NCBI GenBank assembly: GCA_021850745.1
Contig: JAJZKX010000035.1
Location: 1 to 10,977 of the forward strand
DNA from: Thermoplasmata archaeon
GTDB taxonomy: Archaea > Thermoplasmatota > Thermoplasmata > Thermoplasmatales > Thermoplasmataceae
Reading direction: 5' to 3'
Length of the DNA stretch: 10,977 nucleotides
Shown: positions 1-7,074 of the stretch, piece by piece
Layout of the letters: each line of letters opens with the position of its first letter
Numbering within the stretch: position 1 is the stretch's first letter
The notes under the pieces: model-generated
The model's input: the letters and a program-made list of their open reading frames with translations, nothing else
The model's database searches: none
What the model was told of the DNA's origin: nothing
Made by a program: the position numbers and the translations under genes

Positions 1-1190
1 GCAAAACTCTTCTGCCTTCATATGGGTTGATGTTTTTTGCTATTTTCCTCATAGGTTGGGGAACTGCCTTTATTTTTGGCCCCCTGGCTGATAAGATTGG
101 AAGAATGAAGACACTGGGAATAGCAATTCTGCTGTACGCCCTTGGAACTTTCTTCTCGGGCCTGTCATATAACGTGTTTGAGTTTGGAATAGCCAGATTC
201 ATTGCGGGCTTTGGACTGGGCGCAGAATGGTTCATAGGAGGCACAGGCGTTTCTGAGGTATTCCCTGAGAAAACCAGGCACATATGGGCCGGAAGATTCC
301 ACAGTGCGTGGTACGCTGGTTTCATTCTTGCAGCTGTAACAACACCACTGCTCCTTGAGTATGTATTCCCCGCAAGCTACGGGTGGAGAGCAATCTTCTT
401 CATCGGCATCATACCTGCAGGGATTCTTGCTTACATAAGGATAAGGGCAAAGGAACCTGAAGTCTGGAAGAGGAAGAAAGAGCTCCATGGAGATAAGATG
501 AGTCTGTCCATGTCCTTCAAGGTCCTGTTCTCGAACAAGTACAGGAAAACCACATTGCTGATGATTCTTGTAATGATCCCGGTAATTACGGGTCTGTACG
601 GAGGCACCCTATTTGCCCCGACCGCAATCACAAACCTTGTAAACTACTCAATAGCACACGGAGGCCTTGCCGCAGGAACTGCAGCGACATGGTATGTTGT
701 TCTTGGTGGAACAACCATATCAGCATTCACTCTTCTCTTCTGCCTGCTCATGCCCTACATGGTGCAAAGAGTTGGAAGAAAAGCAACGTTGACTCTGTTC
801 ATGGTTTTCATGATAATTGGGCTATTGCTTGCATTCGGCGTGGCTTACAATGCACACAACCTCTACATGTTCCTGCCGCTTCTCATACTTCTGGGAATTG
901 GAGGCGCTGACTTCTCAGTGTTCTCACTCTGGGTACCGGAAATATACCCGACAGAGGCAAGAGCTGGTGGTTTTGCGCTCATTACTGCACTTGGAAGGTA
1001 TGCCGGAGCTGGGCTTGTTTTCGTCATATCCGCACTGACTGCAGCAACCGGGTCCCTTGGAACCTCACTGGCATATGGTGCATTGATCTTTGTTGTGGGC
1101 ATCATACTCCTGATGTTTGTCACTGAAGACAGGCATAAAGAGCTTGACAGAACCGTCGACAAGATGGCACTTGAAGCTGAGTCCCAGTAA
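1..1190 (+). CDS. MFS transporter, 5' end missing (SHS/metabolite:H+ symporter-like)
   Basis: Integral membrane secondary transporter of the major facilitator superfamily, probably moving a small organic anion or sugar with protons; the substrate cannot be read from sequence. The frame is open to the window edge (codons from base 3 read KTLLPSYGL), so the gene begins upstream and the TTG at 27 is not a real start. Visible signatures are the MFS loop 2-3 motif A (GPLADKIGRMKT), an acidic-aromatic segment GLGAEWFIGG, a central cytoplasmic loop rich in Lys/Arg/Glu (KEPEVWKRKKELHG), a second-half motif A (QRVGRKATL) and PEIYPTEARAGG near TM10-11. About 11 hydrophobic segments remain, so at most the first helix is lost. 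The AEW segment and EPEVW loop suggest the sialate/lactate or metabolite:H+ symporter branches, with modest confidence. It ends in TAA directly before a T-run. Confidence 0.85.
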   Translation, partial: KTLLPSYGLMFFAIFLIGWGTAFIFGPLADKIGRMKTLGIAILLYALGTFFSGLSYNVFEFGIARFIAGFGLGAEWFIGGTGVSEVFPEKTRHIWAGRFHSAWYAGFILAAVTTPLLLEYVFPASYGWRAIFFIGIIPAGILAYIRIRAKEPEVWKRKKELHGDKMSLSMSFKVLFSNKYRKTTLLMILVMIPVITGLYGGTLFAPTAITNLVNYSIAHGGLAAGTAATWYVVLGGTTISAFTLLFCLLMPYMVQRVGRKATLTLFMVFMIIGLLLAFGVAYNAHNLYMFLPLLILLGIGGADFSVFSLWVPEIYPTEARAGGFALITALGRYAGAGLVFVISALTAATGSLGTSLAYGALIFVVGIILLMFVTEDRHKELDRTVDKMALEAESQ

Positions 1191-1203
1191 TTTTTTTATT
1201 TTT
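1191..1203 (+). terminator. T-rich terminator of the MFS gene, running into the opposing gene
   Basis: Seven Ts, an A and five Ts directly follow the MFS stop codon, and further T-rich sequence continues to about 1230. Archaeal polymerases commonly end transcription at such oligo-T tracts. Most of the tract lies inside the 3' end of the opposing crotonase gene, where it is the complement of its Lys codons. Confidence 0.5.
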
Positions 1204-1951
1204 CCAAAAATTTTCTTATTTTTCCCTTTATTTCTTCCTTACCGTTGAGCCATGAAAATACTAAGGCTTCGGTATCCATTGCAGAATCCACGGATGAGTC
1301 CATTGAAGCATTTACTGCCAATTTTGTGAGGGCCACAGATTCTTTTGGAAGCAATGCGATCCTTCTGGCAAGATTTTCACCTTCCTGGTAAAGTTCTGCC
1401 CGGGGGACAGATTTCTGTATAATTCCGAGTTCTATCCCTTTCCGGGCATCGAATTTCTCTCCAGTGAGTATGAGATGCATAGCATTTCCTCTACCCACAT
1501 ACCTGGGGAGGATTGCATTGCCTCCTGCGCCGGCGTTCAGGCCCATATTGATCTCAGGCTGCCCAAGCTTAACGTTTTCAGCGCATATTCTCATATCCGC
1601 AGAGAGGGAGAGTTCAAATCCGCCTCCAAGAGCAAATCCTTCCAGGAGCGCTATGTATATCTTTGAAGAGTTCCGCATTTGGTGGGAAACCGTGTTCATT
1701 TTCCTGTGGAATGCGAGAGCTGAAGAAGCATCCATTCCCAAGAGGTCTTCAAGATCCGCACCGGATGAAAAATTTCCGTCCGCGCCATGGATGAGAACCA
1801 CCCTGATCTCCACATCTTCCTCTATTTTAGTCGCTTCAAGTACTAGCTGGTCCAGCATGGCGGATGAAATTGCATTGAATTTTCCGGGGTTGCTGAGGGA
1901 CAGGAAAGCTATGCTTCCGGACTTGCGCAGTTTGACCTCGCCGCTCATCAT
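1196..1951 (-). CDS. enoyl-CoA hydratase/isomerase (crotonase) family protein
   Basis: A 251-residue single-domain crotonase-fold enzyme, of usual length for the family, acting on a CoA thioester in the cytoplasm. The first oxyanion-hole segment is FSSGADL (61-67). The second is ALGGGFELSLSAD (107-119), followed by LGQPEINMG (129-137) and AGAGGN (140-145). Both glutamates that catalyse hydration in enoyl-CoA hydratases are present, E113 in GGGFE and E133 in GQPE, so hydratase activity is plausible. The usual Pro before GAGG is replaced (LNAGAGG). No thiolase, acyl-CoA dehydrogenase or hydroxyacyl-CoA dehydrogenase lies nearby, so the pathway is unknown. The start is one of two adjacent ATGs (1951 or 1948). 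A TATA-like TTTATGCATA lies 16-25 bases upstream, so the message probably has almost no leader. It converges on the MFS gene with 5 bases between stop codons. Confidence 0.88.
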   Translation of the reverse strand: MMSGEVKLRKSGSIAFLSLSNPGKFNAISSAMLDQLVLEATKIEEDVEIRVVLIHGADGNFSSGADLEDLLGMDASSALAFHRKMNTVSHQMRNSSKIYIALLEGFALGGGFELSLSADMRICAENVKLGQPEINMGLNAGAGGNAILPRYVGRGNAMHLILTGEKFDARKGIELGIIQKSVPRAELYQEGENLARRIALLPKESVALTKLAVNASMDSSVDSAMDTEALVFSWLNGKEEIKGKIRKFLEK

Positions 1952-1966
1952 AAGGTGAATAAACAG

Positions 1967-1976
1967 TATGCATAAA
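1967..1976 (-). promoter_or_regulatory. TATA-like box for the crotonase gene
   Basis: On the minus strand this reads TTTATGCATA, centred about 21-24 bases before the paired ATGs at 1951 and 1948. That spacing places transcription start at or next to the start codon. Confidence 0.45.
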
Positions 1977-1990
1977 GCAATTCTGTGAGA

Positions 1991-1999
1991 ATTTTAATA
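1991..1999 (+). promoter_or_regulatory. TATA box for the aminotransferase gene
   Basis: ATTTTAATA is centred about 24 bases before the ATG at 2020, the spacing expected for a leaderless archaeal transcript. It lies back to back with the crotonase promoter in a 68-base divergent gap, and the two boxes do not overlap. Confidence 0.55.
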
Positions 2000-2019
2000 C
2001 AGGCACATAATCTTGCACC

Positions 2020-3162
2020 ATGCCATTCTACGATTTCCCTGAATCACCAACCTACGAGATTGTCGGCGAAGTTCTGAGAAAGACCTCAACTGGCGAGAAG
2101 GTCTATTCCTTGGCTATAGGGGAGCCGTCATATGACACACCGAGGGAAATCACTGAAGCAGCTTATGAAGGCATGAAAAAGGGCATGACCCATTATACTT
2201 CTTCCCTTGGGATTCCTGAGGTCAGGGCAGCCATTGTGAGAAAAGTGAAGCGGAAGAACGGGATCATCTGCCGGGAGAAGCATGTCATATTCATGTCGAG
2301 CAAACTGGCTATCTATGGCATATTGGTTGCCCTCAGGGACAGGGATGGTGGAGAAGTTCTTGTTCCCGATCCCGGATACTTTTACACCGAACCTGCTGAA
2401 CTAGCCGGCCTGAAGCCTGTTCCATACACACTGGATGAGGATTATGGGTTAGATATTGATGCAATTGCCTCAAAGATAACTCCCAGAACCAGGGCCATCA
2501 TCATAAACACACCATCAAACCCAACCGGAAGGGTATACAGCAGGGAATCCCTGAAGGCGCTGCTGGAACTGTGCCAGGGAAAGCCTATGAAAATCATCTC
2601 GGATGAGGCCTATGAAGATCTGGTGTACCAGGGAAAGCATGTTTCCCTTGGATCCCTTGAGGGGGAGCCCGAACATGTGATTACCCTGTTCACCCTCTCA
2701 AAGAGTTACGCGATGACCGGGTGGAGGGCAGGATATATTGTTGCCGAGGAGAATTTTGTGAAGAGGCTGGGACGGTTCATGGACCAGACATTCACCTGCT
2801 TTCCTCCGTTTATCCAGCATGCATCCGCCCTGGCACTTGATTCCATGGACGGCAGGGTGGAAGAATTCAGGAAAGACCTTGAGAAGAAAAGGGAATTCAC
2901 CCTGGAGCGGCTGAAAGAAGTTGAGAAGCTTCACTTAAACAAAGTGGAGGGAGCTTTCTACATGTTTCCCGCATTTGATTCCAAAAGGAGCTCCTACGAA
3001 ATAGCCATCTCTCTTCTTAAGGAGTATAACGTTGCAGTTCTGCCTGGTTCCGTGTTTGGCAGCAAGGGCGAGGGCCATCTCCGATTGTCCTATTCGGTAT
3101 CCATGGAAACCATTTCTGAGGCAATGGACAGGATGAGGGTTTTCTTCTCAAAGACCTCATAA
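2020..3162 (+). CDS. PLP-dependent class I/II aminotransferase (aspartate aminotransferase-like)
   Basis: A 380-residue fold-type I aminotransferase, full length for subgroup I, moving an amino group between an amino acid and a 2-oxo acid in the cytoplasm. Key residues are visible: N167 in SNPTG, D195 in SDEAYEDL (pairs with the pyridine nitrogen), the Schiff-base lysine K228 in TLSKSYAMTGW, R236 in GWRAG, and the carboxylate-binding R355 in HLRLSYS. The N-terminal LAIGEPSYDTP and HYTSSLGIPEVR segments are typical of the aspartate/aromatic group. The cofactor-phosphate region reads MSSKLAIYG rather than the common GxxxAI pattern. The preferred amino acid cannot be assigned. The start is supported by a TATA box 24 bases upstream and by alignment of the N-terminus with the family. 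It is a single transcription unit, diverging from the crotonase gene. Confidence 0.92.
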   Translation: MPFYDFPESPTYEIVGEVLRKTSTGEKVYSLAIGEPSYDTPREITEAAYEGMKKGMTHYTSSLGIPEVRAAIVRKVKRKNGIICREKHVIFMSSKLAIYGILVALRDRDGGEVLVPDPGYFYTEPAELAGLKPVPYTLDEDYGLDIDAIASKITPRTRAIIINTPSNPTGRVYSRESLKALLELCQGKPMKIISDEAYEDLVYQGKHVSLGSLEGEPEHVITLFTLSKSYAMTGWRAGYIVAEENFVKRLGRFMDQTFTCFPPFIQHASALALDSMDGRVEEFRKDLEKKREFTLERLKEVEKLHLNKVEGAFYMFPAFDSKRSSYEIAISLLKEYNVAVLPGSVFGSKGEGHLRLSYSVSMETISEAMDRMRVFFSKTS

Positions 3163-3168
3163 AGTTAA

Positions 3169-3185
3169 CTTTTTGCTTTCTTTTA
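3169..3185 (+). terminator. T-rich terminator after the aminotransferase
   Basis: A pyrimidine-rich stretch with runs of five, three and four Ts begins seven bases after the TAA stop, within the 26-base gap to the converging membrane-protein gene. No stem-loop is evident, as usual for archaeal oligo-T termination. Confidence 0.45.
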
Positions 3186-3188
3186 TAA

Positions 3189-3698
3189 TTAATATTCAGG
3201 ATTAAGCCTTTTCATGAGCAGTATGTAAAGCACGAACCCTACTATGGCGACCCCTATTATCCCAAAGTACCATATGACTGCAATCTGCCATCCAATAATG
3301 ACTGAACCGAAAATTATGAAGTAGCTCCCCGCTGCGAGGAAATATATGAACTCGTAGAAAAACAGCATCATCAAAATGGCTATTATATATTCAGCCAGAT
3401 CGTTGTAGCCGCTCCTCAGAAGCGACATTGTGAATATGCCAACTCCCAGGCCCGCGATGAGAAAGCCCATTCCAGCTGCAAATGATCCTGAGAGTTCCCC
3501 AAGTATGATCCCGTTGACAACTGCGAGTAGAATGGATTCCAGGTTGAAGACAAACAGGAACTGGTCATTGAGTTTTTCCCTCGATTCCTCGTCCAGGCTT
3601 CCGGCTAGGCTTTTCTGTGACGTGAAGTGCACTGATGTTCCCACCGTGAAAAGGATCAGCGGGAAGATTGCCAGAAGGTGGTAATTTAAGAGGATCAT
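3189..3698 (-). CDS. hypothetical multi-pass membrane protein
   Basis: A 169-residue very hydrophobic protein that I do not recognise. It has five or six probable membrane segments: about 5-24, 47-68, 72-94, 101-122 and one or two between 124 and 163. One sizeable hydrophilic loop (about 25-46) carries the acidic-basic segment SLDEESREKLND. The tail ends in MKRLNPEY. No cofactor-binding or transport motif stands out, and there are no cysteines. The second half is rich in aromatic residues (FFYEFIYF, GWQIAVIWYFG). It stands alone between the aminotransferase, on which it converges, and glyA, from which it diverges. The ATG at 3698 is preceded on the minus strand by TTAAATA at 3738-3732 and CATATAATC at 3721-3713, so a short leader is possible. 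Codon use resembles its neighbours, so it is probably a real gene. Confidence 0.7.
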   Translation of the reverse strand: MILLNYHLLAIFPLILFTVGTSVHFTSQKSLAGSLDEESREKLNDQFLFVFNLESILLAVVNGIILGELSGSFAAGMGFLIAGLGVGIFTMSLLRSGYNDLAEYIIAILMMLFFYEFIYFLAAGSYFIIFGSVIIGWQIAVIWYFGIIGVAIVGFVLYILLMKRLNPEY

Positions 3699-3731
3699 CT
3701 AGGTCATGCAGTGATTATATGGCACACGCGG

Positions 3732-3738
3732 TATTTAA
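3732..3738 (-). promoter_or_regulatory. possible TATA box for the membrane-protein gene
   Basis: TTAAATA on the minus strand lies about 37 bases before the ATG at 3698, giving a leader of roughly ten bases. The nearer ATATAATC is the alternative but sits rather close (about 19 bases). Confidence 0.35.
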
Positions 3739-3832
3739 CCATAGCAATGACATGATAGTGTATTTCGCGCTGTAGAAGTGAGTGTAGGTGTATCAGATGC
3801 TTCCATCTTACGGTACATTTCCATGTTAAGCT

Positions 3833-3845
3833 GAATATACAAATA
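3833..3845 (+). promoter_or_regulatory. TATA box for glyA
   Basis: GAATATACAAATA is centred about 27 bases before the glyA ATG, suggesting a transcript with almost no leader. No SD sequence precedes the ATG. Confidence 0.5.
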
Positions 3846-3865
3846 ACTGGGAATGATCCTACCTC

Positions 3866-5155
3866 ATGACTGGAAACCTGGATGAGGCGCTTAAGCTTAG
3901 GGAACTGGCGAAGGAACACAACAGATTCTTTGGGGATAGTATTCCGCTCATTGCCTCTGAAAACATCATGAGCCCGCTGGCCCTCGAGATGCTAATCACG
4001 GATCTGGGATACCGGTATGCCGAGGGGTTGCCGCACCATAGGTATTATCAGGGAAATTTCTACGTGGACCAGATTGAGGAAAAGGTCATGGAACTTGGAA
4101 ACCGGCTGTTCAGATCAAGGCAGACCGATCCCCGCCCCGTCTCCGGTACCAATGCAAATACCTCTGTAATTTACGGGCTGCTCAAACCCGGTGACAAGAT
4201 CGCGACCCCGGACCTCTCAGGAGGAGGGCATATCAGTGCTGCCAAATTCGGTGCAGTGGGCCTGAGGGGGCTTAACATAGTGAATTACCCGTATGATCAG
4301 GAAACTATGACCATACTTCCTGATGAGGCGTCAAAGTTAATCATCCGGGAAAAGCCAAAGGTATGCCTTGTTGGTCAGTCGGTGTTTCTTTTCCCTGCGC
4401 CATTGAAGGAGATGCGGGACGCCTTCCAGGAAATAGACGCTAAGGTATGGTACGATGGGGCCCACGTCCTTGGGCTAATTGCTGGAAAGCAGTTCCAAGA
4501 TCCACTCAGGGAAGGCGCAGAGGTCATCACTGGATCAACACACAAGACATTGCCCGGGCCACAGCACGGCATCATACTGGGAAACGCCGATGACAATACA
4601 TGGAGATCCATTCAGAGAGGGGTCTTTCCCGGAACTCTGAGCAACCACCACCTGAATGCCATGGCCGCCCTGGGGGTAACAATGGCTGAGGAGCTTGAAT
4701 ATGGGGAAGCTTATGCAAAGCAAACAATCAAGAATGCCAGGACACTGGCTTCAGGGCTCCATGAAGCAGGAATAATGGTCCTTGGAGAATCAAGGGCATT
4801 CACGGAATCGCATACTCTGGTTGCTGATGTAAGGGCTAATGGCGGAGGGAAGAAGATCGCCGAGTACCTGGAACAGTGCAACATTGTGCTCAACAAGAAC
4901 CTCCTTCCATGGGATGACAACAAGAGCTCCCAGGACCCAAGCGGAATAAGGATTGGGACACAGGAAATCACACGAATTGGGTTCAAGGAATCAGACGTGA
5001 AGGAACTTGCATCAATAATGGCTTGGGCAATTAAGGAAATGCCTGACCCCGCGAAGGTAAGGGAGAAGGTGCACAACTTAAAGTCCGGATTCAGAAAAGT
5101 CCAGTACTGCTTTGGCGATCTTGATGCGTACAAATACATAGAGCTTTACAGGTGA
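3866..5155 (+). CDS. glyA: serine hydroxymethyltransferase
   Basis: Cytoplasmic PLP enzyme that interconverts serine and glycine while loading a one-carbon unit on a tetrahydrofolate-type carrier. The 429-residue chain is full length for the family. Visible residues are the catalytic glutamate E32 in IASEN, the RYAEGLPHHRYYQG substrate segment (50-63), H122 in SGGGHIS stacking on the cofactor, D197 and H200 in YDGAH, the Schiff-base lysine K227 in GSTHKTLPGPQ, and the carboxylate-binding R362 in SGIRIGTQEIT. The PGPQ form after the lysine, rather than bacterial RGPR, marks the archaeal type. Whether the carrier is folate or a modified pterin cannot be read here, but the nearby GcvT fits a folate. 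It is the first gene of a same-strand cluster with pdxT and gcvT, and has its own TATA box. Confidence 0.96.
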   Translation: MTGNLDEALKLRELAKEHNRFFGDSIPLIASENIMSPLALEMLITDLGYRYAEGLPHHRYYQGNFYVDQIEEKVMELGNRLFRSRQTDPRPVSGTNANTSVIYGLLKPGDKIATPDLSGGGHISAAKFGAVGLRGLNIVNYPYDQETMTILPDEASKLIIREKPKVCLVGQSVFLFPAPLKEMRDAFQEIDAKVWYDGAHVLGLIAGKQFQDPLREGAEVITGSTHKTLPGPQHGIILGNADDNTWRSIQRGVFPGTLSNHHLNAMAALGVTMAEELEYGEAYAKQTIKNARTLASGLHEAGIMVLGESRAFTESHTLVADVRANGGGKKIAEYLEQCNIVLNKNLLPWDDNKSSQDPSGIRIGTQEITRIGFKESDVKELASIMAWAIKEMPDPAKVREKVHNLKSGFRKVQYCFGDLDAYKYIELYR

Positions 5156-5170
5156 TCCTTTATTCTGAAT

Positions 5171-5179
5171 GTTTATGAG
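5171..5179 (+). promoter_or_regulatory. TATA-like box before pdxT
   Basis: GTTTATGAG is centred about 28 bases before the ATG at 5203. It suggests that pdxT-gcvT can be transcribed separately from glyA, and it supports 5203 over the upstream GTG at 5179, which lies at the edge of the box. Confidence 0.4.
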
Positions 5180-5202
5180 TGCTGCGGAGATGCACCCTGC
5201 AT

Positions 5203-5814
5203 ATGCCACTAAGCATAGGTATCATTGGTTTCCAGGGAGACGTGTCTGAGCATGCTGAGCTCCTGAAAAAGGCTGCTAACAAGCTTGGCACTGAAGTGGA
5301 AGTAAAAGAGGTCCGCAACCTGGCACAGCTCAGTTCTGTTGAAGCCATCATCATACCTGGCGGGGAAAGTACTACCATGTTCAAGCTTCTCAAGCTCTAC
5401 AGCATGTATGACAGGATAAGGGAGATGGCAGTGAATGGGCTTCCTGTCATGGGAACATGCGCAGGCCTGATCCTCATTTCCTCCAAGACCAATGATGATA
5501 GGGTGAAGGGCATGGGCCTCATAGACACAGAAGTAGAGAGGAACGCCTATGGTAGGCAGATCGATTCCTTCATGGAAGATATAGAAATAAAGGGCATTGG
5601 AAAATACAGGGCAGTGTTCATCAGGGCCCCAATTATTTCAGTTCCTGGAAAAACAGAGGTCCTGGCGGAGCACGCAGGTAAGCCGGTAATGGTAAGAAAA
5701 GGCAAAGTGCTGGGCCTGACATTTCATCCGGAGCTTACCAAAGATACAAGAGTTCATGAGTATTTTATCAGGATGATAGAGGGGGAGGGGTACACTTCCT
5801 CTGGAAACATGTAG
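5203..5814 (+). CDS. pdxT: glutaminase subunit of pyridoxal 5'-phosphate synthase
   Basis: Class I-like glutamine amidotransferase that hydrolyses glutamine and channels ammonia to PdxS, which builds PLP from ribose 5-phosphate and glyceraldehyde 3-phosphate. From the ATG at 5203 the protein has 203 residues, typical of the family. The family N-terminus IGIIGFQGDVSEHAE is intact, followed by IPGGESTTM (51-59), the nucleophile C86 in GTCAGL, the segment ERNAYGRQIDSF (112-123) and the catalytic pair H175/E177 in FHPELT. The in-frame GTG at 5179 would add eight residues (LRRCTLH) outside the conserved fold and within promoter-like sequence, so I prefer 5203. PdxS is not in the window. The gene lies 47 bases after glyA and 10 bases before gcvT, tying PLP supply to PLP-using glycine enzymes. 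Confidence 0.94.
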   Translation: MPLSIGIIGFQGDVSEHAELLKKAANKLGTEVEVKEVRNLAQLSSVEAIIIPGGESTTMFKLLKLYSMYDRIREMAVNGLPVMGTCAGLILISSKTNDDRVKGMGLIDTEVERNAYGRQIDSFMEDIEIKGIGKYRAVFIRAPIISVPGKTEVLAEHAGKPVMVRKGKVLGLTFHPELTKDTRVHEYFIRMIEGEGYTSSGNM

Positions 5815-5817
5815 GTG
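5813..5817 (+). promoter_or_regulatory. Shine-Dalgarno site of gcvT
   Basis: AGGTG overlaps the pdxT stop codon and ends seven bases before the gcvT ATG at 5825. It matches the archaeal anti-SD complement GGAGGTG and indicates that gcvT is translated from a shared pdxT-gcvT message. It decides against the out-of-frame ATG at 5821. Confidence 0.55.
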
Positions 5818-5824
5818 GGTATGT

Positions 5825-6910
5825 ATGGAAAACAAAAGAACTGCGCTATATGAAGAGCATGTAAAACTGAATGGCAAGATCATAGATTTTCATGGATGGG
5901 ATATGCCTCTACAATACACCAGAATACTGGAAGAACATATGGCTGTAAGGAAGAATGTCGGGATCTTTGATGTTTCCCATATGGGTGATATTATTGTTGA
6001 AGGAAAGGAAGCTGCGGCATTTCTTGACCATATGTTCCCAACAAAAATTTCCGCAATAAAAGATGGAGAGGCAATTTACACTGCATTCCTTGACCACAAA
6101 GGAAAGATAATAGATGATACTATAGTCTACAGGCTCAGTGAGAATAAATTCTTCTTTGTTCCAAATGCATCCATGATTGATATTATTTATAATTGGGCTT
6201 TAGAAAATAAAGGAAAGTTTGATGTTGAAATTACAAATGTTTCAGATGATATATCATGCATCGCTGTCCAGGGCCCGAAAAGTGAGGAAGTGATAATGGA
6301 GCTTGGACTTGAATTTCCTGAGCCATTCAAATTCATAGAGATAAAAGGAAAATTTAATGAAAACAAAATAACAGGAAATAAATCAGTTATAGTTTCTGGA
6401 ACAGGATATACGGGTGAAAGAGGTGTTGAACTTCTTCTTTCATCAACAAATGCAGCTGAGATGTGGGAGAAAGTCCTTAATCTGATTAAGAACAAATCTG
6501 GCCTTCCATGCGGGCTTGGGGCAAGGGACACCTTAAGAATGGAGAAAGGAATGCTTCTGTCGGGAACAGATTTCAGCAGGGACAGGAATCCTTATGAATG
6601 TTCAATTTCATTCATAGTGAATAATGAATCTGATTATATCGGGAAGAAAGCCATAGAGAACAAAGGCAACGAATTGTTCAGAGGATTCAGGCTCAATGGA
6701 AAGCTCATTCCAAGAGCTGGATCTGAAGTTTTTATGGATGGAAAGAAGATTGGAATAATAACAAGCGGAACACTTTCTCCAATGCTCGACACTGCAATTG
6801 CCCTTGGCTTTGTCAACCGGAGTTGCATTAAGGCAGGGCAGGATATTGAAATATCCATCCGGGGTAGAATGGAAAAGGGGACAATGGGTAAACCAAAAAT
6901 AGTTCCATAG
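5825..6910 (+). CDS. gcvT: aminomethyltransferase (glycine cleavage system T-protein)
   Basis: T-protein of glycine cleavage. It takes the aminomethyl group from lipoyl H-protein, releases ammonia and forms methylene-tetrahydrofolate. The 361 residues are the normal length. The order of motifs is canonical: FHGWDMPLQY (22-31), GIFDVSHMGD (46-55), the acidic pair D97/D98 in GKIIDDTIVY, N114 in VPNAS, GTGYTGERGVE (192-202, with folate-region E198), GLGARDTLRMEKGM (230-243) and the C-terminal barrel ending in KGTMGKPKIVP. The H-, L- and P-proteins are not in the window. The gene starts 10 bases after pdxT with its own SD site, so it is probably co-transcribed. It is visibly more AT-rich than its neighbours (bases 6181-6240 hold 13 G/C of 60, against 34 of 60 at 4081-4140 in glyA), which may reflect transfer or local drift. 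Confidence 0.95.
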   Translation: MENKRTALYEEHVKLNGKIIDFHGWDMPLQYTRILEEHMAVRKNVGIFDVSHMGDIIVEGKEAAAFLDHMFPTKISAIKDGEAIYTAFLDHKGKIIDDTIVYRLSENKFFFVPNASMIDIIYNWALENKGKFDVEITNVSDDISCIAVQGPKSEEVIMELGLEFPEPFKFIEIKGKFNENKITGNKSVIVSGTGYTGERGVELLLSSTNAAEMWEKVLNLIKNKSGLPCGLGARDTLRMEKGMLLSGTDFSRDRNPYECSISFIVNNESDYIGKKAIENKGNELFRGFRLNGKLIPRAGSEVFMDGKKIGIITSGTLSPMLDTAIALGFVNRSCIKAGQDIEISIRGRMEKGTMGKPKIVP

Positions 6911-7074
6911 GAAATGCACCCCCCTCTCCCTTTATATTATGGTTTGAATAACTGGAAATGAGTTTAAGATATGCCTATTTTCAAATTCAATTTATTATGC
7001 CTTTTAATGATATTGTGCGGAAACCCATCAACAGTTCTATTTTTTTAAATAACAGGTACTGCATTTAGAGAACA
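6911..7074 (+). other. AT-rich spacer between gcvT and the TauE-type permease
   Basis: A pyrimidine tract at about 6917-6933 could help end gcvT transcription. TTTATATT at 6931-6938 lies about 23 bases before an ATG at 6958 that opens a 36-codon frame ending in TAG at 7066-7068. This may be a tiny leaderless gene or chance. A second, better TATA box (7044-7051) serves the permease. No tRNA-like or riboswitch-like fold was apparent by eye. Confidence 0.4.
7044..7051 (+). promoter_or_regulatory. TATA box for the TauE/SafE permease
   Basis: TTTAAATA within a run of Ts is centred 27 bases before the GTG start codon at 7075. It is the cleanest promoter in the window and points to a leaderless message beginning with GTG. 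Confidence 0.6.

Noticed and set aside
27..32. TTG/ATG at 27-32 as the true start of the first MFS gene
   Set aside because: The frame stays open to the window edge with hydrophobic residues, and the first loop motif follows too closely for a complete TM1.
1464..1958. 164-codon open frame on the plus strand opposite the crotonase gene
   Set aside because: It is a mirror frame of a gene with intact catalytic motifs; its translation is Pro/Ser/Arg-rich with no recognisable domain.
3699..3865. Possible RNA gene or repeat in the spacer between the membrane protein and glyA
   Set aside because: No tRNA cloverleaf, long inverted repeat or direct repeat was found by eye; only promoter-like elements are visible at its two ends.
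4711..5139. 142-codon open frame on the minus strand opposite glyA
   Set aside because: It lies wholly antisense to well-conserved SHMT sequence, and its translation has no family features.
5179..5202. GTG at 5179 as the pdxT start
   Set aside because: It would lie at the edge of the TATA-like element and add eight non-conserved residues before the family N-terminus; ATG 5203 fits family length and promoter spacing better.
5160..5202. Riboswitch controlling pdxT-gcvT
   Set aside because: The gap to the start is only 47 bases and appears to hold the TATA element, leaving no room for a structured leader.
6187..6531. 114-codon minus-strand open frame within gcvT
   Set aside because: Antisense shadow of a conserved T-protein; no promoter or motif supports it.
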